Source: JAAYEA01 sp012689325 (GTDB taxonomy: Bacteria; Chloroflexota; Anaerolineae; JAAYEA01). From it: a DNA stretch of 64,000 nt. A program made the position numbers and the translations under genes. The notes below the pieces were generated by a model. It was not told where the DNA came from. It saw only the letters and a list, made by a program, of their open reading frames with translations, and did no database searches. Of the stretch, positions 40,360 to 48,080 are shown piece after piece. The stretch covers positions 62,001-126,000 of the forward strand of contig DAITVZ010000002.1 of NCBI GenBank assembly GCA_036841525.1. The letters are read 5' to 3'. The first letter of the stretch is position 1, and each line of letters begins with the position of its first letter.

Positions 40360-41244
40360 GTGATTCGTTCCAGCGTGTTTAGTGACGAGCTGTCCCTGGA
40401 TTTCGACGAGACCGTACGCATCTGCGCCGAGCTCCGCGTGCCCTATATCGCGCCGCGCGAGGGCCTGTACGGCAGCGACATCAACCACCTGCAGATGGAT
40501 GGCGCCCTCAAGATGAAGGCGGCGATGGACCGCTACGGCATCGGCGTCTGGGCCATCGGCTCCCAGTTCGGCAAGTGCAGCCTCACCGACCCCGCGGACT
40601 GGGAGTTCCACCAGGATATCCTGGAGCGCCACTTAAAGTTCGCCAAGCTCTGGGGCAGCAAGGTGATGCGCGTCTTCCCCATGCACATCCCCGATGAATA
40701 CCGCAAAGGCGAGCAGTGGAGGACCAACCGTCCGCCTCTGGAGCCTTATCTGCCCGTTATCGTCGAGCGGATGCGCTGGGCCTGCAAGCGGGCCGCCGAG
40801 GAAGGCGTCAAGCTGGCCATCGAGCCCGAGGGCGTCACCTTTAGCGGCAACATCCCCGAGATTCGCGCCATCATCGACGCCGTGGGCAGCGATAACCTGG
40901 GCGTCTCCTGGGACGTCGCCAACTCGTGGGGAAATGGACACATCGCCTGGCCCGACGAATACCCCATGATCCGCGGCCTGGTGTGGGATATCCACGTCAA
41001 GGATGCGGTCTTTGATCCGAAGGATCGCTCGCGCGTGACCGGACGCACCCACATCGACCTGGGCGAGATACCCTGGCACGACATCTTTCGCCAGTTGCTG
41101 GACGACGGCTATGACGGCGTGGCCTCCATCGAGACCCACCTGTTCTTCGGCATGTACCCTCGCCACCGCTGGCTGCAACCCGCCACCATCGACGCGCTGC
41201 GCAACCTCAACCGCGTCCTCGCGGAAGTGCAGGGCGTTATCTAG
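40360..41244 (+). CDS. Sugar phosphate isomerase/epimerase family TIM barrel
   Basis: 294 residues; the GTG start is fixed by AAGGAGG 5 nt upstream. Metal strands: LAIEPEGVTFSG (Glu), VSWDVANSWGNG (Asp), DIHVKDAVFD (His) and ASIETHLF (Glu). The segment DINHLQMDGALKMKAAMDRYGIGVWAIG is the second strand-helix pair. Its terminator-like hairpin upstream and the Gfo/Idh gene 15 bp downstream suggest an isomerase-dehydrogenase pair, as in inositol- or keto-sugar catabolic operons. Confidence 0.82.
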   Translation: MIRSSVFSDELSLDFDETVRICAELRVPYIAPREGLYGSDINHLQMDGALKMKAAMDRYGIGVWAIGSQFGKCSLTDPADWEFHQDILERHLKFAKLWGSKVMRVFPMHIPDEYRKGEQWRTNRPPLEPYLPVIVERMRWACKRAAEEGVKLAIEPEGVTFSGNIPEIRAIIDAVGSDNLGVSWDVANSWGNGHIAWPDEYPMIRGLVWDIHVKDAVFDPKDRSRVTGRTHIDLGEIPWHDIFRQLLDDGYDGVASIETHLFFGMYPRHRWLQPATIDALRNLNRVLAEVQGVI

Positions 41245-41259
41245 GAAAAGGAACAGAAC

Positions 41260-42321
41260 ATGACCAAGCCGTTTCGCATTGGCCTCGTCGGAGCCGCCTC
41301 GTCTTTTACCTTCATCTTTGCCGATGCGCTCAAAGAGGAGGCGCCCGCCGACATCGAGTTCGCTGGCATGACCTATCTCGACCGCGAAGAGCGGTACATC
41401 CAGGACTCGACGAACTTGCCTTGGCTCACCAAGTACCCCAAGACCATCGCCGGGTACGTGCAGACCTATGGCGTCCCCGCTTACGAGACGTTCGAGGAGC
41501 TCGTCGAGCAGGGACGGCCGGATGGCGTCTGCATCTGCACCGAGGACTATTTGCACCTTCACTACGCCCTCAAGGCGCTGGAGGCGGGGCTGCACGTCTA
41601 CGTCCCCAAGCCCTTCGCCTCCCAGCACGACGAGGCCGCGCAAATGTTCGAAGCCGCCCAGCAGCGGGGCAAGGCGCTGGTGGGCAGCCTGCCCTGGCGC
41701 TATCACCCCACCTACCTCAAAGCCAACCAGCTCATCGAGCAGGGCGCCATCGGCAAGCCTCTCTCCGGCCACATGGTCATCGACCATCACCTGACGCTCG
41801 GAGGCTGGAAGAGCGACCCCACCATGGCGAGCGGGCCCGAGTTCGAGATGGGCTATTACGTCTTTGATGCCATGCGCTGGCTGATGAAAAGCGAGCCCCG
41901 CCGGGTTATGGCCTACGCCGCCAACCTCGACCATCAGGGCATTCCCTTTATCGACAACGCCGTTTGCCTGGTCGAATTCCAAAACGGCTCCATGGGCACC
42001 ATCGACCTGCGTTTCTCGCCGGATTTCCGCTGCCACGGTCACCCGCCGGCGGATATCCTGGGCGACGAAGGCGCCCTCATCTGGGAGGCGGCTCCCAACG
42101 GGTCCTCCAAGAACCTCCTGGTCTACAACAAGGCCGGGATGCAGCGCCATGAGCCGGACCCCTTCTTTAACTACAAGGGCGGCGAGATGCTGCATTGGGC
42201 CGAGTGCGCTCGCGAGGGCAGGGACGTCTCTGGGTGGCAGCAGGAGTGCCTGCGCACCCTGGACTTTATCGCTGCCTTCAAGCTGGCGCACCAGACGAGG
42301 CAGCCGGTGGAGATGGGATAG
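41260..42321 (+). CDS. Gfo/Idh/MocA family NAD(P)-dependent oxidoreductase
   Basis: 353 residues. The Rossmann strand IGLVGAASSFTF replaces the usual GxGxxG with G-A-A-S-S. CICTEDYLHLHYALKALEAGLHVYVPKPFASQHDEA carries the family's [E]KP motif as PKPF, in which the lysine binds cofactor and substrate. GKPLSGHMVIDHHLTLGGWKSDP and ASGPEFEMGYYVFDAMRWLMKSEP are the C-terminal substrate domain with the D/H pair. The altered nucleotide loop resembles a minority of family members; dehydrogenase activity remains likely. Oxidises or reduces a sugar, inositol or amino sugar; partner of the TIM barrel upstream. Confidence 0.85.
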   Translation: MTKPFRIGLVGAASSFTFIFADALKEEAPADIEFAGMTYLDREERYIQDSTNLPWLTKYPKTIAGYVQTYGVPAYETFEELVEQGRPDGVCICTEDYLHLHYALKALEAGLHVYVPKPFASQHDEAAQMFEAAQQRGKALVGSLPWRYHPTYLKANQLIEQGAIGKPLSGHMVIDHHLTLGGWKSDPTMASGPEFEMGYYVFDAMRWLMKSEPRRVMAYAANLDHQGIPFIDNAVCLVEFQNGSMGTIDLRFSPDFRCHGHPPADILGDEGALIWEAAPNGSSKNLLVYNKAGMQRHEPDPFFNYKGGEMLHWAECAREGRDVSGWQQECLRTLDFIAAFKLAHQTRQPVEMG

Positions 42322-42427
42322 GATAGCACAACCTACTGCGGCAGCGTGGGCCGCTGGATCTGTCTGCTGCTTGCGGCAGGGGTCGCTCGGGCCCGGGGAA
42401 TGTCACGGTACGCGAAAGGAGGCCTGC

Positions 42428-43789
42428 ATGGGTTCCAAGGTGTACACGATGGGCACGGATGGCCGCAGCCATTCTGCGGCGTCAGGTCTGGTGCAACAGA
42501 TGGTGACCGTCTTTGAAGCCGCAGGCTTTGCCGAGATGATCCGGCCGGGCGACGCTGTGGCCATCAAGCTGCACTGCGGCGAATGGAACAACACGGCTTA
42601 TCTCAGGCCAGTCTATGCGCGGACGTTGGCCGACCGCATCAAGGCGCTTGGCGGTCGGCCATTCGTCTGCGATACCACCACGCTGACGTATTCCACGCTC
42701 TCCACCCGCGCCACGGCGCTGGACCTCCTCATCACCGCCGAGCGAAACGGCTACACCTCGGCGACCCTGGGTTGCCCCTTCATCGTCGCCGATGGCTTTA
42801 GCGGGACCGATGACGTCTTGGTGGACCTCCCGGAGGGCTACATCCTCAAAGAGGCCTACATCGCCAAAGCCATCGCGCTGGCGGACGTGCTGATCGTTCT
42901 CACCCACTTTAAGGGGCACCCGATCGGCGTCATCGGCGGCTCGATCAAGAACCTGGGCATCGGCGCGCAGTCCAAGCGCGGCAAGATGAACGTGCACATG
43001 GGCGGGCATCCCAAATACGGTTTTGGCGTGGCCATCGACTTCCACCCCGAGCGCTGCAAAGGCCGCGCCGGCTGCGACCGCTGGGAGGCTTGCGAGAGCT
43101 GCTGCCCTTACGGCCTTTTTCACGTGACCGAGACCTCCATCGAGTGGGATCGGGAGCACTGCGTCGATTGCCTCGGCCACGGCGGGGCCAACACCTGGTG
43201 CGGCGTCTGCGATAGCCCCGAGATCACCCAACGCGCCGCTTGCGCCGCCATGGCCGACGGCTGCCTGGCCGCGGTCAAGACCGTGGGGCGCGGCAAGGTG
43301 GGGTTCATCAACATGGCTATCGACGTCTCCCCGGCCTGCGACTGCGTGGGCTATGCGGATATGCCCATCGTGCCCCACCTGGGCGTCTTTGCCGGCCGCG
43401 ACCCCGTGGCCCTGGACAAGGCCACGGTGGATAAGGCCGCCGCCTCCCAGGGCATGCCTGGATCGGCAGCGGAGGACTATGGCGCGGAGGAGCCAGGAAC
43501 GCCCAAGTTCAGCACCGTCTCTGCCCACAGCCGCGAGGACATGAGCGAGGAAATCCAGCTCGTGACGGGCTCGCTCAACGGGTTGGGCAGCCTGGACTAC
43601 GAGATGGTCACCGTCGACCCGGTGGCCGACCGGACCCTGTGGCAGTTCCCTGACCGCCGTTCCACGCGAGCCAAGTTTCAACCTCTCTACGCCAAGGATG
43701 ATCCCTTCCCGCGCGAGCGGCACGATGGGCGCGGTTACAAGCGCGCCGACGAGGTGGACCTGGATCGGGTCTCCCAGCACGACGACTGA
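42428..43789 (+). CDS. DUF362 family iron-sulfur protein
   Basis: 453 residues. The N-terminal half is the DUF362 domain (IKLHCGEWNNTAYLRPVYARTLAD; LTHFKGHPIGVIGGSIKNLGIGAQSKRGKMNVH). The C-terminal half has a cysteine-rich insert: CKGRAGCDRWEACESCCP and CVDCLGHGGANTWCGVC, spaced unlike the regular CxxCxxCxxxCP ferredoxin repeats. Two Fe-S clusters are plausible, but the pattern is unusual. DUF362 proteins are common near ferredoxin-linked enzymes in anaerobes and their function is unknown. AAAGGAGG precedes the ATG. Followed by an unknown helical protein and an epimerase. Confidence 0.8.
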   Translation: MGSKVYTMGTDGRSHSAASGLVQQMVTVFEAAGFAEMIRPGDAVAIKLHCGEWNNTAYLRPVYARTLADRIKALGGRPFVCDTTTLTYSTLSTRATALDLLITAERNGYTSATLGCPFIVADGFSGTDDVLVDLPEGYILKEAYIAKAIALADVLIVLTHFKGHPIGVIGGSIKNLGIGAQSKRGKMNVHMGGHPKYGFGVAIDFHPERCKGRAGCDRWEACESCCPYGLFHVTETSIEWDREHCVDCLGHGGANTWCGVCDSPEITQRAACAAMADGCLAAVKTVGRGKVGFINMAIDVSPACDCVGYADMPIVPHLGVFAGRDPVALDKATVDKAAASQGMPGSAAEDYGAEEPGTPKFSTVSAHSREDMSEEIQLVTGSLNGLGSLDYEMVTVDPVADRTLWQFPDRRSTRAKFQPLYAKDDPFPRERHDGRGYKRADEVDLDRVSQHDD

Positions 43790-43832
43790 GCGAACCAAAC
43801 CATCCCCGACGAGCGCCCCATTGGAGGTGACC

Positions 43833-44195
43833 ATGGCACAAGGTGCGGAACCGATCGAGGCCGCTCTGCAGGCGGTGCAACACGCCGCCGACGGCCTCGC
43901 CCAACTGGATGGCCTCGACGCTGCCTGGAAGGCTGGGGCGGCGGCCAAGCTGGCGAGCATCGCGGCGCTCCTGCGCGCGGCCGCGGACCGCTTCTTCGTC
44001 AAGACCAAGGCCGGAGCGCCCTTTGTCCGGCGCTGCCAGGAAGAGGCCGACAAACTGGACGCCCTGGTCCTGCAAGTCAGCGCTTCTCCGACCCCGGGCG
44101 CCCCGCAGCAACTCGGCCTCGCCCTCGACGCGCTGAACAAAGCCGCCCGGACCCTGGACGAGCGCTCGCAGATGCAGGGGCTGGCGATCACATGA
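43833..44195 (+). CDS. Uncharacterised helical protein
   Basis: 120 residues. I do not recognise a family. The composition is Ala/Leu-rich (IEAALQAVQHAADGLAQL; KLASIAALLRAAADRFF), predicting a bundle of amphipathic helices with no membrane segment and one cysteine. A perfect GGAGGTGACC lies just before the ATG, and its stop overlaps the next start by ATGA, so it is clearly expressed with the SDR gene. It could be a small structural or adaptor protein; no functional residue pattern is visible. Confidence 0.7.
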   Translation: MAQGAEPIEAALQAVQHAADGLAQLDGLDAAWKAGAAAKLASIAALLRAAADRFFVKTKAGAPFVRRCQEEADKLDALVLQVSASPTPGAPQQLGLALDALNKAARTLDERSQMQGLAIT

Positions 44196-45076
44196 ACGCT
44201 ATCTTGGTGACGGGGGGCGCGGGGCGCGTGGGGCGCGAGGTGGCGGTGGCCCTGGCGGCGCGCGGGCATCACGTCCGGGCGTTCGACCTGTCTTCGTGTG
44301 ACTTTGGACCGCTGGAGGGCCATTCGGGCCTCGAGATCGCCTGCGGCGACATCCGCGACCAGGACGCCGTCCGGCAGGCCGTGGCCGGCGTGGACGCGGC
44401 GGTTCACCTGGCGGCGCTGTTGCCGCCGGCCAGCGAGCGCGACCGCCAGGCCACCCTGGAGATCAACGCGCAGGGCACGGCCAACCTGGTGGGCGCGCTG
44501 GCGCAGGCCAACCACGAGGCGCGCCTGGTGTTGAGCTCCTCCGTGTGCGTCTATGGCGACACCTCCGCCGCCGCGCCGCCGGTGCGCACCACCTGGCCCA
44601 CCCGCGCCACCGATATCTATGCCGAGAGCAAGATCGCCGCCGAGCGAGCGGTGATGGCCACGCGCCTGCCCCACGTCGTGCTGCGCGTTTCAGGCGTGTC
44701 GGTCCCCGCTTTTCTGGAGCCGCCGGCCATCTGGCCCTTTCAGCCCGAACAGCGCATCGAGTTCATCTGCCGCACCGACGTCGTGTCGGCGCTCGTGGCC
44801 GCCGTCGAGGCCAGAAGCGTCACTCGCCGGGTCTGGAACATCGCCGGCGGGCCCACCTGGCGGATGCTGGGGCGCGAGTACGTGGCTGCCTTCAATGCGG
44901 TGTGGGACCTCCCTCCTAACGAGGGCCGCTATCTCGAGCATCCCGGCTATTTTGACTGGTACGACACCGCCGAGTCTCAGGCCGCGCTGGAATACCAGCG
45001 AACGCCCTTCCCGCGCTTCCTGGAGCTGCTGGAGGCGGCGATCGAGCAAGCCCTGGGAGGCGAAGAGGAACCCTAG
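44192..45076 (+). CDS. NAD-dependent epimerase/dehydratase (extended SDR)
   Basis: 294 residues. ILVTGGAGRVGREVAVALA is the NAD-binding GGxGxxG; GDIRDQDAV and VHLAALLPP follow as in UDP-glucose 4-epimerase relatives. Catalysis: SSSVCVYGD (Ser/Thr) and IYAESKIAAER (Tyr-x3-Lys). The middle motif NAQGTANLVGA is the usual helix. Nucleotide-sugar or keto-sugar epimerase or reductase; substrate not determined. Translation is coupled to the preceding unknown protein. The promoter of the split transketolase starts 22 nt after its stop. Confidence 0.88.
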   Translation: MNAILVTGGAGRVGREVAVALAARGHHVRAFDLSSCDFGPLEGHSGLEIACGDIRDQDAVRQAVAGVDAAVHLAALLPPASERDRQATLEINAQGTANLVGALAQANHEARLVLSSSVCVYGDTSAAAPPVRTTWPTRATDIYAESKIAAERAVMATRLPHVVLRVSGVSVPAFLEPPAIWPFQPEQRIEFICRTDVVSALVAAVEARSVTRRVWNIAGGPTWRMLGREYVAAFNAVWDLPPNEGRYLEHPGYFDWYDTAESQAALEYQRTPFPRFLELLEAAIEQALGGEEEP

Positions 45077-45098
45077 GCGCAGCCCCCGAGCTTCTGCC

Positions 45099-45126
45099 TT
45101 GGCATCCTGGCGAAATCGTGTACAAT
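45099..45126 (+). promoter_or_regulatory. sigma70-type promoter of the transketolase operon
   Basis: TTGGCA, 16-bp spacer, TACAAT. A hairpin (11 bp, 45140-45170) forms at the very 5' end of the expected transcript, just before the GGGAGG ribosome site. Confidence 0.65.
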
Positions 45127-45139
45127 CGGCCCAGCCTTA

Positions 45140-45170
45140 CGCGTCCTTGCTCGCTCCGCGCAAGGATGCG
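45140..45170 (+). other. 5'-end hairpin of the transketolase operon mRNA
   Basis: CGCGTCCTTGC pairs with GCAAGGATGCG over 11 bp with one G-T wobble and a 9-nt loop. Located a few bases after the predicted start of transcription, it could stabilise the mRNA or affect access to the ribosome site 10 nt further on. Confidence 0.4.
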
Positions 45171-45190
45171 CCGTCTGGGAGGACGCCAGC

Positions 45191-46090
45191 ATGCACTATC
45201 ACCCCGAATCGTTGATCGTGGATATCTCGGCCCGGGCGCAGATGGCCCGCATCCAGGTGCTCAAGATGATCTATGCTGGGCAGACCGGCCACCTGGGCGG
45301 GGCCCTTTCCTGCGCCGAGATCCTGGCCGCGCTCTTTTTCCACCACCTGCGCCTGGATCCCCAGCGCCCCGACTGGCCCGACCGCGACCGGCTGCTCTTC
45401 TCCAAGGGCCACGCCTGCGCCATGCTCTATACCATGATGGCCTATCGCGGCTATTTCCCCGTGGAGGAGCTGATGTCCTTCCGTCGCCTGGACAGCCGCT
45501 TGCAGGGCCACCCCGACCGGCTCAAGCTCCCCGGCATCGAGGTCGCCGCGGGCCCGCTAGGCCACGGCGTGGCCATCGGCGCGGGGATGTGCCTGGCCGC
45601 CAAGATGGACCCGCGCGCCCGCGCCAAGCCCTCCGCCTTCGCCGCCCCCTCCGCCCAAGCCTCCCCCTGGAAGGTCTATACGGTCCTCGGCGATGGCGAG
45701 CTGAACGCCGGCGTGATCTGGGAGGGGGTCATGACCGCCGCCAAGTATAGGCTGGGCAACCTCACCGCCATCGTGGATTACAACGGCATCCAACAGACCG
45801 GCGCCACCGCCGACGTGATGCCCACCGAGCCTATCGCCGACAAGTGGGCCGCCTTCAACTGGCACGTGCAAGAGATCGACGGCCACAACGTCGGCGAGAT
45901 CCTGGGAGCCCTGGACCGCGCCGATGAGGTGCATGCCCGCCCGTCGGTGATCATCGCCCGCACCACCAAGGGAAAAGGGGTCAGCTACATGGAGTACGAT
46001 CACCGCTGGCATGGCGCGCCGCCCAACCAGGCGCAATACGAGCAGGCGCTGGCCGAGCTCGAGGAGGGTTTGAAACCATGGCAGAAATGA
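45191..46090 (+). CDS. Transketolase, N-terminal (TPP-binding) subunit
   Basis: 299 residues. GHLGGALSCAEILAALFFHHL and LLFSKGHACAMLYTMMAYRG start the TPP domain; TVLGDGELNAGVIWEGVMTAAKYRLGNLTAIVDYNGIQQTG is the GDG...N diphosphate/Mg motif. ARTTKGKGVSYME ends the subunit. Together with the next gene it makes a split transketolase that transfers two-carbon units between sugar phosphates; split enzymes occur in many anaerobes and are also annotated as 'sulfopropanediol/keto-sugar' or 'apulose-4-phosphate' transketolases, an alternative role here. AGGA precedes the ATG; overlaps the next gene by 13 bp. Confidence 0.9.
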   Translation: MHYHPESLIVDISARAQMARIQVLKMIYAGQTGHLGGALSCAEILAALFFHHLRLDPQRPDWPDRDRLLFSKGHACAMLYTMMAYRGYFPVEELMSFRRLDSRLQGHPDRLKLPGIEVAAGPLGHGVAIGAGMCLAAKMDPRARAKPSAFAAPSAQASPWKVYTVLGDGELNAGVIWEGVMTAAKYRLGNLTAIVDYNGIQQTGATADVMPTEPIADKWAAFNWHVQEIDGHNVGEILGALDRADEVHARPSVIIARTTKGKGVSYMEYDHRWHGAPPNQAQYEQALAELEEGLKPWQK

Positions 46091-47028
46091 TCTCCATGCG
46101 CATCGCCTACGGTAAGGCCCTGGTGGAGCTGGGCCGCACCCACCCCGACGTCGTGGTGCTCAGCGCCGATGTGGCCAACTCGGACCATAGCTATATGTTC
46201 GGCGACGCCTACCCCGACCGCTTCTTCAACGTGGGCATCGCCGAGCAGTCGCTGGTGGATGTGGCGGCCGGCCTGGCCTTCAGCGGCAAGGTCCCCTTCG
46301 CCAATACCTTTGCCTTCCTTTTTGCCACCCGCGCCCTGGAGATGGTGCGCTCCCATCTCTGCTATGGCGGGGCCCACGTGAAGCTCATGGGCGCCTATGG
46401 CGGCCTCTCCGACTCGTTCGATGGCCCCACCCACCACTCCATCACCGATGTCGCCATCATGCGCGCGCTGCCCAACATGACCATCGTCGTCCCCAGCGAC
46501 CCGGTCACGCTGACCAAGCTGCTGCCCCAGGTGGCGGACTGGTCGGGGCCGGTGTACATGCGACTGAACCGCAACGAGGTGCCGGTGCTCTATGGCGACG
46601 ATTGCGCCCCGGTGCTGGGCCAAGCGATCGTCGCCCGGGAGGGTCGCGATGTGACGCTGATCGGCTCCGGCATCATGGTGAGCCGCTGCCTGGCGGCAGC
46701 GGGAGAGCTGGCCGCCGGCGGCATCCAGGCGCGGGTGCTGGACCTGCACACCATCAAGCCGCTGGACGAGGAGACGGTGCTGGCCGCCTGTCGCGAGACG
46801 GGCGCCATCGTGACTGCCGAGGAGCACAGCATCGTGGGCGGGTTGGGCGGCGCCGTGGCCGAGCTGGTTGCCGACCGCCATCCCGTCCCCGTCAAGCGGG
46901 TTGGGTTGGCCGACCGCTTTGCCGAGACGGGGCCCTACGCGGACCTGCTGGATCGCTACGGCATGGCCGCGGCCGACATCGTCAAGGCGGCGCAAGCGGC
47001 GCTGGCCGCCAAGGAGAGAGTGGGATGA
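46078..47028 (+). CDS. Transketolase, C-terminal subunit
   Basis: 316 residues. ISMRIAYGKALVELGRTHPDVVVLSADVANS and RFFNVGIAEQSLVDVAAGLAFSG hold the catalytic Glu (GIAEQ). FANTFAFLFATRALEMVRSHLCYGGAHVKLMGAYGGLSDSFDGPTHHSITDVA and the C-terminal VTAEEHSIVGGLGGAVAELV complete the pyrimidine-binding and C-terminal domains. Overlaps the N-subunit gene, and its stop overlaps the ADP-ribosylglycohydrolase start (ATGA), so the three are strongly coupled. Confidence 0.9.
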   Translation: MAEMISMRIAYGKALVELGRTHPDVVVLSADVANSDHSYMFGDAYPDRFFNVGIAEQSLVDVAAGLAFSGKVPFANTFAFLFATRALEMVRSHLCYGGAHVKLMGAYGGLSDSFDGPTHHSITDVAIMRALPNMTIVVPSDPVTLTKLLPQVADWSGPVYMRLNRNEVPVLYGDDCAPVLGQAIVAREGRDVTLIGSGIMVSRCLAAAGELAAGGIQARVLDLHTIKPLDEETVLAACRETGAIVTAEEHSIVGGLGGAVAELVADRHPVPVKRVGLADRFAETGPYADLLDRYGMAAADIVKAAQAALAAKERVG

Positions 47029-48050
47029 CCGATCTGCGCGCGACGGTCCTCTACGACAAGGCATTGGCCTGCCTGCTGGGCGGCCTGGTGGGCGACGCCA
47101 TGGGCACGCCGAGCGAAGGCAAGCACTATCAGCAGATCGAGGCCCAGTACGGCTGGATCGCTGATTTCGAAGGCAGCGGGACCGACGACACGGTGATGAA
47201 GAGCCTGCTTGCCGAGGCGCTCATCCGCAGCGACGGCTACGCCACACTCGACGATTGGGCCCAGACCTGGCTAGACGACTGGCAGGCGATCTTTGGCCCC
47301 AAGGTGGCCAAGTTCTTTATCTCGGTGCTGCACACCGCGCACAAGGTCCGCCGCCACAGCGTGCCGCGCATGGCCGCCCTCGGCAACATGCCCAGCTCCA
47401 GCTCGGCCATGGCGATCTCGCCGGTGGGCATCGTCAACGCCTGCAACCCGCGGCAAGCGGCGCAGCAGGCCTATAACCTGGCCTCGCTCATCCACACCCA
47501 CGATGTGGCCTTTTGCACCGACGGAGCAGCCGCCATGGCCGCCGCGGTGGCCGCGGCCTTCCTGCCGGGAGCTACCATCTCTAGCGTGCTGGACGCGGCG
47601 CAGAGCGTAATCCTGCCGCTGAGCGGGCGGGAGATGCGGGAACGGATCGCCGCAGCGCTGGCGCTGGCCGCGGAGCTAGGCGACTACCGCGCCTTCCGAC
47701 AGGCAGTCTATGCCCAAGAGTCGCGCTTCTTCTGCGGCATCCCGTGCGACTCGCGGGAGACGATCCCGCTGACCCTGGCTGTGCTGTGGCTGTCTGACGG
47801 CGATACGGAGAAAGCCGTCACCTTCGGCGCCAACCTGGGGCGCGATGCCGACACCATGGCCACCATGGCCGGGTCGGTCGCCGGCGCGCTGCAGGGCATG
47901 GCGGGGATCAAGGCGGCTTGGCGCGCCAGGCTGGGTGAGGCGGCGCTTCTGGAGCAGGAGCAGCTTGCAGTCCGCCTGGCTGCGGTCGCCCTATCCAAGG
48001 CCGCGCAAGAGCGCGCCGCGCAGGCTTGGCTCGAGACCATCGCGAGCTAA
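47025..48050 (+). CDS. ADP-ribosylglycohydrolase family protein
   Basis: 341 residues of the all-helical DraG/ARH3 fold. CLLGGLVGDAMGTPSEG begins the fold; FEGSGTDDTVMKSLLAEAL carries the metal aspartates; VTFGANLGRDADTMATMAGSVAGAL is the C-terminal metal site (GRDADT). Members remove ADP-ribose from proteins or cleave related N-glycosidic bonds; some hydrolyse ribonucleosides. Start overlaps the transketolase C-subunit stop. The coupling with transketolase suggests that the released ribose-type product might enter the pentose pathway, or that ADP-ribosylation controls the enzyme; both are inference. Confidence 0.88.
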   Translation: MTDLRATVLYDKALACLLGGLVGDAMGTPSEGKHYQQIEAQYGWIADFEGSGTDDTVMKSLLAEALIRSDGYATLDDWAQTWLDDWQAIFGPKVAKFFISVLHTAHKVRRHSVPRMAALGNMPSSSSAMAISPVGIVNACNPRQAAQQAYNLASLIHTHDVAFCTDGAAAMAAAVAAAFLPGATISSVLDAAQSVILPLSGREMRERIAAALALAAELGDYRAFRQAVYAQESRFFCGIPCDSRETIPLTLAVLWLSDGDTEKAVTFGANLGRDADTMATMAGSVAGALQGMAGIKAAWRARLGEAALLEQEQLAVRLAAVALSKAAQERAAQAWLETIAS

Positions 48051-48080
48051 CCGGGAACAACCAGGAAACGGACTGGGCAA

